Of a stretch of 64,000 nt of DNA, positions 56,994 through 64,000 are shown piece after piece (position 1 is the first letter of the stretch; every line of letters starts with the position of its first letter). A program made the position numbers and the translations under genes. The stretch comes from Primulina eburnea. Lineage: Eukaryota > Streptophyta > Magnoliopsida > Lamiales > Gesneriaceae. The notes beneath the pieces are model-generated. The model ran no database searches. It was not told the origin of the DNA and was given only the letters and a program-made list of their open reading frames with translations. The DNA lies in assembly GCF_022965805.1 (NCBI RefSeq), contig NC_133101.1, positions 43,251,642 to 43,315,641 of the forward strand, in the 5' to 3' direction.

Positions 56994-58069
56994 ACCTTTG
57001 TTCGTCCTCGAACAAATCAGACAAAAATAAGGATGAGAAACATTTCAGATTCAGAACTCAAGTGACACAATCAAAACTTCTCAATTTGTCACATTCGTTC
57101 ACCCCCAGTCAAAAGATCACGCTTCGCATATCATAAAATTCGTTTTCGTCGCAATTCAAGATTCAAACATTTACCCAGTAAAGATCAACAGAACAAAATG
57201 TGTGTAGTGTGTAGGTCCGACTCGTACTCATCTCCAGCTACTTGGTTTCATGATTACTTATTTTCATTTGTTATCGAAACGCCCCATATGCTTGACTTTC
57301 ATACCCCTCTCTACTAAATGTTGAACGACAGTGACTTGGTTAATAGGTCTTTTTAAGCTTATAACGTAAGGCCAAGGCTCACGGCTACAATAAAAGATAG
57401 GGAATCAAAAGTGAGATACAATAAGCATTATTCCTGTAGCACATTCATTCAACTTTCGACTCGTCAACAGTTATTGTCTTTTCATCAATTCCAGAGCTCT
57501 AGCGTCTCCTTTTCTTTCTCATTGTTCACCCACTTTCACCCAAAAAATTTTGTTTCGGGTGCTTTCAACACTGCACATTTTCCTCCTTTTTCCTTTTCTG
57601 TCAACATTCTTTCTTTTTTTTTTTTTTTTTTTTTTTTTTCATGAATAAAAATTCATAGACTCCTTCACACATATCTCTTCAATCTATTGGAGTATTTCAA
57701 ACATTTCAATGTGCACAGGAGTTTTATTTCTCTCACATGTAGGTAGGAAAAAGTGTATAGGCTATGATTCAGGTAGTTGATGTGGGACATTGAATAAGTG
57801 ACGAATGGGGGCTAACTGTGTGTCATTGACACACACCATTCGATTTTTTTTTTAGGCTTAAAAGGGGTCGCTAGGGGCGATGAATGATGTGTCGGTCAGG
57901 CTTGAAAGGCTCAAACGGTCCAAAGATCGCCTAAATCATCCCTAAGTCACCATCGTTCGTATTTTCGCTTCGAGGGCTAATCCGACAAGTTCTAGGGATC
58001 GTTATTCGATATCTTTTTTCTTTTTTCTTTTTTTTTTTTTTTTTTTTTTTTTTTTCTTTTTTCTTCTTT

Positions 58070-58100
<31 letters not shown>

Positions 58101-58691
58101 CACAATTCACCAATTCACTATCAATGAGTAAAAGTTTGACCACGTGCATTGAACAAAATGTTGATGCAAAACTGGTTCATGTTAGACTCTCTCCTTGAAA
58201 CTACGACTCCTCTCACTCAATACTAGGCATGAAGCAAATTTCTGGGTGATCCCAAAATCTAACAAATTAATCAGAATATCAAGTGAAACAGGAGTTCGTT
58301 GTCAAAAAATAATCTCATCCTACGTGAAAAGTGTTGTTAAGTGTTGTGCAACGATGTGTAACAAGATTGACCCACCCCCACACTTTGATAAGGACACTGC
58401 CCTCAGTGTAAAGCAATATAAAAGCAACGAACAAGACAGTTAAAGCAAAAACACTTCCCTGGACAATTTGCGAGCAAGTGGTGAAGATGCGGTAGAAATC
58501 AGCAACTCCTGAAAAGCACGACATCGAATACACAAGGGAACGTAAAAGGGCATAGGAGAGACACACAAATACACGATCAAAAATCAACAGATACTAACGA
58601 TAAAGATCAAGTCTGACAACGTCGATAACTACATAAAAAGAGCGAAATCCAGAAAAACAATAACATCCTCTACACATCCTAACAAAATAAA
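56994..58691 (-). other. Athila 3' region between the env-position ORF and PPT
   Basis: No coding sequence supported. Contains T27 at 57614-57640 and a nearly pure pyrimidine tract of about 88 bases at 58013-58100 (purine on the sense strand). The lysine-rich frame at 57931-58149 is a by-product of that tract. Confidence 0.75.
58013..58100 (-). repeat. Long purine tract (sense strand) in the Athila 3' region
   Basis: Plus-strand T with scattered C; on the element's sense strand an A-rich run with a few G. Confidence 0.9.
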
Positions 58692-59933
58692 CTACTGCTC
58701 GTCGGCGGAGTCCGTATCCAAATCTTCCATGTCGTCAAGGCCAGATCTGTCAAAGGGGGGCGCGGAGACATCGTCAGCAGAGGGCTGAATCCCTAGATGA
58801 TGCTCGATGCGAGCCATTCTGGTGCTGAGGTTGTCAAAGGCATCAAACATGGAGAAGAAAACCTGTCGCATACCTCTTGGGGCTCGCTGTCGAGGGGGTG
58901 CACCAGCTTGAGGGCCGGCCTGGTCATCGAAACCCGCTTCTTCCTCCTCGACACGGGCTTCCCAGGCTCGCTCGTCAATGGTAGGGGCAGGCACTGGTGG
59001 GTCACGACGGTGACGAGTGAGATGGCTACTCCTAGGGTTACGATACCACGCACCCTGTCGAAAAATGAAATACATGCCCTGCATGGCCTGGGGGGTGAGC
59101 ATCTGTGTGGATGTGGGCAATAACGAAGGCTCGCCGGTGAGATCAACGCCATGGGCTGCTAAGATCCGAGAGATGATGATCGGGAAGGGGGCATGTGGTT
59201 TCTTGTTCTTTGTCGGGTCGATATGCGCAACAGAACGCATATGAGACATGATGATTGATGCCAAAGGAATCGCCGGAATCGCCCCCAAGCCATTCAACAT
59301 CTTATCAATAATGTAGAGGTCCATCAGACGAACCTCATTGTTTCCGGCCTTCCTCGGGATTATGTTAGCCCCAGTAAAATAACAGATCAGGCGATCAATG
59401 AGCGGAATATGCGTCGGAAGAACACTGAAACGGGAGCCGGTAGGGGATGTGACATATCGGAGACGGTGCCGAGCCTCAGGGATCCGGTATGTGCTGTCGG
59501 AGTGAAAAAAATCGACTTGGTTAAACTCCACCCAAGGGCCATCATTGGGGACTCCCAAAAGTAAGGCTAGATAAGCACTGGAGATGTCGATGGGGACGCC
59601 CTTGACGTACGTGCGGATCGATGTCAGCCCTGTTTTGTCTTTCTCTTCGAAATTCGCATAAAACTGCCACACTAGATCAGGGTAGTATGGTCCGGATATG
59701 TCCAACAAGGGTCCCCACCCAAACTTTTCGAACTCGGCCCGTATTGGTACCTCTTGATCAATCCGAGGGTGGATAGATTTTTCCACAATCATGGGATTTG
59801 TGTGCAGTGCCGAGTACCAGTCAGAGTTCTCGATGGAAGTGAATTTAGAAGCATCAAATGATCTCCTGACTGACCCAGAGGATGAAGAAGCACCGGTCCG
59901 AGCGCGCTTACCAGTCAACTTGCGAGGAGGCAT
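58692..59933 (-). CDS. Athila env-position ORF, plant transposon protein domain
   Basis: Open 413-codon frame, start MPPRKLTGKRARTG and acidic end. Roughly residues 30-270 form the domain annotated in databases as putative plant transposon protein, typical of Athila-type elements (FGWGPLLDISGPYYPDLVWQ, LLLGVPNDGPWV, DLYIIDKMLNG, FPIIISRILAAHGVDL). A serine-rich, basic N-terminus, an arginine/proline-rich linker and a short helical segment (MFDAFDNLSTRMARIEHHLG) follow. I see no signal peptide or membrane helix, so a fusion-envelope role is not supported. It lies downstream of pol, the env position. Function unknown; possibly a structural or nucleic-acid-associated protein. Confidence 0.85.
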   Translation of the reverse strand: MPPRKLTGKRARTGASSSSGSVRRSFDASKFTSIENSDWYSALHTNPMIVEKSIHPRIDQEVPIRAEFEKFGWGPLLDISGPYYPDLVWQFYANFEEKDKTGLTSIRTYVKGVPIDISSAYLALLLGVPNDGPWVEFNQVDFFHSDSTYRIPEARHRLRYVTSPTGSRFSVLPTHIPLIDRLICYFTGANIIPRKAGNNEVRLMDLYIIDKMLNGLGAIPAIPLASIIMSHMRSVAHIDPTKNKKPHAPFPIIISRILAAHGVDLTGEPSLLPTSTQMLTPQAMQGMYFIFRQGAWYRNPRSSHLTRHRRDPPVPAPTIDERAWEARVEEEEAGFDDQAGPQAGAPPRQRAPRGMRQVFFSMFDAFDNLSTRMARIEHHLGIQPSADDVSAPPFDRSGLDDMEDLDTDSADEQ

Positions 59934-61014
59934 TATGACTCAAGCGAATAAGTTCCAACAATTCAAACCACCAATAGCAAAAACCAATAACCCAACCAAC
60001 GATCAAGCATCAACAGACCCCAACGCAATGATAAAGAATCAACACCCAAATTACAAGAGACCACAAAATAGGGCTCCAATAACAATTTATCCCCAAAACC
60101 ACAGAAAACGTGATAACACCGATACCCTTGAACAAGTAAATCCAGCAGAACACAAATCGACCAAACAATACCCAATCACTAATCCACAAACGCGCAATAA
60201 TCGAACGGAATGCACAGACACACCAATGCGGAGGACCGGAAAATGGAATGCAGGTATAGCCACGCTTACCAGAACATAGATGATGGTGCAGTGGTGAGTT
60301 GTGGGCGGCGGCTCGGCAGATGCGGCGACGGGGCGGCGGCGGTCGGCGATGTGAGTGGTGGAGGAGGGAAATCGATTTTTGGGGGTTTAGGGGTTGAGGG
60401 GAGGGAAGTCGCGATTTTATTCAGAGAAGTCCCGAAATTTAAGGGCACGGACCCCGTGCTAGGGTCCGTGTAGAGGTCCGTGCACCTACTGTATTGCAGC
60501 TATTTGGAAAGTGACAGACACGGACCCCGTGTAGGGGTCCGGATCAAGGTCCGTGTAGCTACTGTATATCGACCAATTTGAGCATGAATGACACGGACCC
60601 CGTGCTAGGGTCCGGAGGGGGTCCGTGTAGCTACTGGATCAGAGAAAAAAAATCGCACAAAATACGACCCAACCCAAAATGATGCTATGCATGTATAATT
60701 CTTTAGATCTAAACATGTAAATTGAAGCTCAATCAAGAACACAAGATGCAAGAATTGTACAGAAACTTCCCTGGTCTGTTCGAGATTTTGAAACCGATCG
60801 CCCGATAAATTCTTTCACGCTTGATAAATTCCACCGCCAGTAGATAAATTACCTGCACCATCATTCTCTGAGATTAACTCACTAACTAGATGAATAAAGC
60901 AAAAAAAATAAAGAGAACTAAAATAAAACAGAGGGAAAAACTAAAATAAAACACTGGGTTGCCTCCCAGCAAGCGCTAAATTTAGAGTCGATAGCCTGAC
61001 TGTACTCCCTTGAT
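59934..61014 (-). other. Spacer between Athila pol and the env-position ORF
   Basis: 1.08 kb with no supported gene. Holds the three-unit hairpin array (60444-60632). The plus-strand frame 59791-60279 crosses into the ORF region antisense and has no domain. Expression of the downstream ORF would need splicing or an internal promoter here. Confidence 0.75.
60444..60632. repeat. CACGGACCCCGTG hairpin array in the pol-env spacer
   Basis: Three units of about 70-80 bases: CACGGACCCCGTG, three bases, GGGTCCG, then GGTCCGTG and, in the last two units, TAGCTACTG. Close to the LTR array (TAGCTTCTGTAA there) and better preserved. Confidence 0.93.
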
Positions 61015-64000
61015 TCAGTTGGGATCCTGCAGATCCACTGTGGTCGGCTCATCGGGTATGGCACCACCATGATAGACCTTAAGCCTATGTCCATTCACTT
61101 TGAAAGATCCGGTTGCCTCACTAGTGATCTCCACTGTCCCATATGGGAAAACTTGCGTGATGGTGTAAGGACCGGACCACCGAGAACGCAACTTACCTGG
61201 CATCAATTTCAGTCGAGAATTATATAATAATACCTGTTGGCCCACCAAAAATTCTCGACCGACAATGTTCTGATCATGCCAGCGTTTGGTTTTCTCCTTG
61301 TAAAGCTTGGTATTCTCGTACGCCTCCAACCTAAACTCATCCAATTCGTTTAGCTGCAGCACTCTCGCGTCACCTGTGGTTTTAGCATCAAAATTCAGAA
61401 ATTTGGTGGCCCAATAAGCCTTATGCTCAAGTTCGACAGGTAGGTGACATGACTTTCCATACAACAATTTAAAAGGAGACATGCCAATGGGGGTTTTGAA
61501 AGCAGTGCGGTACGCCCAAAGTGCATCGTCGAGTTTTCTAGACCATTCTTTCCTCGAAGCACCGACAGTCTTCTCCAGAATGCGTTTAAGTTCTCGGTTC
61601 GAAACCTCGACTTGGCCACTAGTTTGGGGATGGTAAGGTGTGGCCACCTTATGTCGGACCCCATACTTAGCCAATAGACTGTCAAATTGACGATTACAAA
61701 AATGAGTACCACCATCGCTAATGATGGCCCTAGGTGTGCCAAAACGTGAGAAAATATTTTTCATAAGAAATTGAACAACAACCCTAGAGTCATTAGTTTT
61801 GCATGCAGTAGCCTCTACCCATTTAGACACGTAGTCCACAGCCACCAAAATGTACTTGTTCCCAAAAGAAACCGGGAACGGCCCCATGAAATCTATACCC
61901 CAAACATCAAATATCTCACATACCAAAATATTATTAAGAGGCATTTCATGTCGTCTAGAGATATTACCTGTACGCTGACAATTTGAACATTTTGTAACAT
62001 ACTCATGCGAATCCTTAAACAAAGTAGGCCAATAAAAACAAGACTGGAGGACTTTGGACGCAGTTCTAGTTGCCCCAAAGTGGCCTCCAGCCGGACCAGC
62101 ATGACAATGAAACAAAATTTCACTTACCTCTTCCTGGGGTACACATCTACGGATTATACCGTCTGCACATATTCTAAACAAATAAGGGTCCTCCCACAAA
62201 TAATATTTCAAATCAGAGAAAAATTTCTTCTTTTGTTGGTATGTAAAATGGGGAGGAATGAACTTACTTGATAGATAATTAACAAAATCGGCATACCATG
62301 GTAAACTGTCGATTGCAAAGAGTTGCTCGTCTGGGAAGTCATCACGAATAATTGCATTACCTGAACTTGGATTCTCCAAACGAGAAAGATGGTCTGCAAC
62401 CTGGTTCTCTGTTCCCTTCCTATCGATGATGTCCAAATCGAATTCCTGCAAAAGAAGAATCCAACGAATTAGCCTTGGCTTTGCATCCTTTTTAGCCATC
62501 AAGTATTTCAAGGCGGAATGGTCAGTATGCACGACTACTTTGCTTCCTATGAGATACGATCTAAACTTATCAAGAGCAAAAACCACGGCAAGAAGCTCCT
62601 TCTCTGTAGTGGCATAGTTCAGTTGGGCGGCTGACAGTGTCATACTAGCATAGTAGATGACATGAATGCATTTATCCCGTTTTTGGCCCAACACTGCCCC
62701 TAGAGCTGTGTCACTTGCATCACACATCACCTCAAATGGCGACCCCCAATCAGGTGCTATCATCACTGGTGCGGTGATCAACTTCTCCTTCAGGACCTGA
62801 AATGCCTGCACACACTCATCAGAAAAATCAAATTTCACATCTTTTATCAGTAAATTGGTCAGTGGCTTAGAAATGCAGGAAAAATCTTTGATAAAACGTC
62901 TATAAAACCCTGCATGTCCTAAAAAACTACGCACTCCTCGGATGTTTGTTGGGGCGGGGAGTTTCTCTATCACTTCAATCTTAGCCTTATCGACCTCAAT
63001 CCCCTTTTCAGAAATTTTGTGCCCCAACACTATCCCCTCTCTCACCATAAAATGGCATTTTTCCCAGTTCAGCACCAAATTTGACTCCTCACATCTCTCC
63101 AAAACTTTAGACAAATTAATCAAACAAGTATCGAATGAAGAGCCAAACACAGAAAAATCATCCATAAATATTTCAATGAAATCCTCAATCATATCATGGA
63201 AAATTGCCATCATGCATCGTTGGAAGGTCGCTGGTGCATTACATAGGCCGAATGGCATTCGTTTATATGCAAATGTCCCATAAGGACAAGTAAAAGTGGT
63301 TTTCTCCTGATCTTCAGGGTCGATAGGAATTTGCATATAACCTGAATAACCATCCAGGAAACAGTAAAAAGGATGTCCAGCTAACCTTTCCAACATTTGA
63401 TCAATAAAAGGGAGGGGGAAGTGGTCTTTACGGGTGGCGTCATTAAGTTTCCTATAATCAATGCAGACACGCCACCCCGTAACAGTTCTGGTAGGAATTA
63501 ATTCATTATTTTCATTCTTCACAACAGTGATCCCACCTTTTTTCGGAACAACTTGCACTGGACTAACCCACCTACTATCAGAAATTGGGTAAATAATACC
63601 TGCGTCCAGTAGCTTTATCACCTCTTTCTTCACCACCTCTTGCATAGCTGGGTTCAGACGTCTTTGAGGTTGGGTGGATGTCTTGTGGTCAGCCTCCATC
63701 AGAATTTTGTGCATGCACATGGAGGAGCTGATCCCCTTGATGTCCGCAATGCTCCAACCTATTGCTTTGATATTATCCCTCAGAACTCGCAGCAGCTTTT
63801 CTTCTTCCGTACCTGTCAAAGTAGAGGACACTATTACTGGCAGTTTATCACAATCAAGCAAAAACAAATATTTCAAATGAGAGGGAAGAGGTTTCATCTC
63901 TAAGATTGGGGCTTCTTCAATGGATGACCTTAAAGGTCTTGGGACATGCCCAAGCTCCCCAATCCTAGAGTTTACCGTTCTTGAAATCGGTCTGCCTGCT
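61015..64000 (-). CDS. Athila pol: reverse transcriptase, RNase H, integrase (partial)
   Basis: Minus-strand frame open from the window edge to the stop at 61015-61017, at least 995 codons. The methionine at 63897 is internal: the frame continues upstream with [20 protein letters not shown], a typical Athila linker. [48 protein letters not shown] and catalytic FMDD (63158-63169). RNase [49 protein letters not shown]. Integrase: HHCC zinc finger ([10 protein letters not shown] ... CSNCQR), then [28 protein letters not shown] and [17 protein letters not shown] with the D-D-E triad. No frameshift or stop. Protease and gag are outside the window. Confidence 0.95.
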   Translation of the reverse strand, partial: AGRPISRTVNSRIGELGHVPRPLRSSIEEAPILEMKPLPSHLKYLFLLDCDKLPVIVSSTLTGTEEEKLLRVLRDNIKAIGWSIADIKGISSSMCMHKILMEADHKTSTQPQRRLNPAMQEVVKKEVIKLLDAGIIYPISDSRWVSPVQVVPKKGGITVVKNENNELIPTRTVTGWRVCIDYRKLNDATRKDHFPLPFIDQMLERLAGHPFYCFLDGYSGYMQIPIDPEDQEKTTFTCPYGTFAYKRMPFGLCNAPATFQRCMMAIFHDMIEDFIEIFMDDFSVFGSSFDTCLINLSKVLERCEESNLVLNWEKCHFMVREGIVLGHKISEKGIEVDKAKIEVIEKLPAPTNIRGVRSFLGHAGFYRRFIKDFSCISKPLTNLLIKDVKFDFSDECVQAFQVLKEKLITAPVMIAPDWGSPFEVMCDASDTALGAVLGQKRDKCIHVIYYASMTLSAAQLNYATTEKELLAVVFALDKFRSYLIGSKVVVHTDHSALKYLMAKKDAKPRLIRWILLLQEFDLDIIDRKGTENQVADHLSRLENPSSGNAIIRDDFPDEQLFAIDSLPWYADFVNYLSSKFIPPHFTYQQKKKFFSDLKYYLWEDPYLFRICADGIIRRCVPQEEVSEILFHCHAGPAGGHFGATRTASKVLQSCFYWPTLFKDSHEYVTKCSNCQRTGNISRRHEMPLNNILVCEIFDVWGIDFMGPFPVSFGNKYILVAVDYVSKWVEATACKTNDSRVVVQFLMKNIFSRFGTPRAIISDGGTHFCNRQFDSLLAKYGVRHKVATPYHPQTSGQVEVSNRELKRILEKTVGASRKEWSRKLDDALWAYRTAFKTPIGMSPFKLLYGKSCHLPVELEHKAYWATKFLNFDAKTTGDARVLQLNELDEFRLEAYENTKLYKEKTKRWHDQNIVGREFLVGQQVLLYNSRLKLMPGKLRSRWSGPYTITQVFPYGTVEITSEATGSFKVNGHRLKVYHGGAIPDEPTTVDLQDPN

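Larger units (their letters stand above)
55394..64000 (-). mobile_element. Ty3/gypsy Athila element, minus strand, cut by the window edge
   Basis: 3' LTR 55394-56978, PPT, a 1.7 kb 3' region, an open env-position ORF (58692-59933), a 1.08 kb spacer with a hairpin array, and an open pol (61015 to the edge). Gag, PBS and 5' LTR lie outside. Order and motifs are those of the Athila lineage. The uninterrupted frames contrast with every other coding element in the window. Confidence 0.93.

Noticed and set aside
57931..58149. Lysine-rich minus-strand frame
   Set aside because: Product of a long purine tract in the Athila 3' region.
59791..60279. 162-codon plus-strand frame overlapping the Athila env-position ORF
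   Set aside because: Antisense overlap with a well-supported ORF, no domain, and the rest falls in the non-coding spacer.
63895..63897. ATG at 63897 as the start of the Athila pol gene
   Set aside because: The same frame is open upstream to the window edge with Athila linker residues, so the methionine is internal.
63640..63903. Plus-strand frames of 68-87 codons at the right edge
   Set aside because: Antisense shadows of the Athila pol polyprotein.

Overview
The window is repeat-rich nuclear DNA of a flowering plant, most likely a eudicot; species cannot be fixed from the sequence. I see no convincing host gene, tRNA, rRNA or other structural RNA. Almost every kilobase belongs to transposable elements inserted into one another: Ty1/copia, Ty3/gypsy chromovirus of the Tekay (Del) type, Ty3/gypsy Athila, and a CACTA-type DNA transposon. 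Evidence is primer-binding sites, polypurine tracts, LTR ends, target-site duplications (TSDs) and reverse-transcriptase, integrase, RNase H, gag and chromodomain motifs.

Layout. 1-759 is the end of a gypsy LTR that cuts a minus-strand copia element (protease and gag 760-1772, leader to 3515, LTR 3530-5698). That copia sits in the gag gene of a minus-strand Tekay-like element (gag 5699-6010, PBS 6288-6299, LTR to 11572), whose LTR holds a deleted plus-strand copia (6754-9376). From 11573 to 15921 lies a second copy of the first copia LTR, split by a solo LTR (12671-15577, TSD ATTTC). Pieces of further LTRs follow, including a solo LTR at 16492-18867.

19366-32279 is a complete but decayed plus-strand Tekay chromovirus with TSD CGAAA, itself holding two solo LTRs (21227-23088, TSD CTTCG; 24343-27580, TSD ATGAT). 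33536-42720 is another minus-strand copia, broken by a solo LTR (34927-37689) and by a 3.4 kb CACTA-like insertion (38058-41473, TSD ATG) that looks like a composite of two short CACTA elements around 1.6 kb of passenger DNA. 42726-44417 is a third copy of the first copia LTR.

44521-56978 is an LTR-internal-LTR-internal-LTR array: a non-autonomous Tekay-like element tandemly duplicated with a 6.16 kb period, apparently by unequal LTR-LTR crossover, with an Athila LTR at the same site in each copy. One Athila copy is only a solo LTR; the other continues to the window edge as a minus-strand Athila with an open 413-residue env-position ORF and an open pol of at least 995 codons. It is the youngest and best preserved coding element here.

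The most unusual signal is a recurrent architecture: short GC-rich dyad (hairpin) arrays sit inside LTRs, leaders or spacers of several unrelated families. Each family mostly has its own palindrome, but one motif (CACGGACC and its inverse) is shared by a Tekay-like LTR, the Athila LTR and the Athila pol-env spacer.
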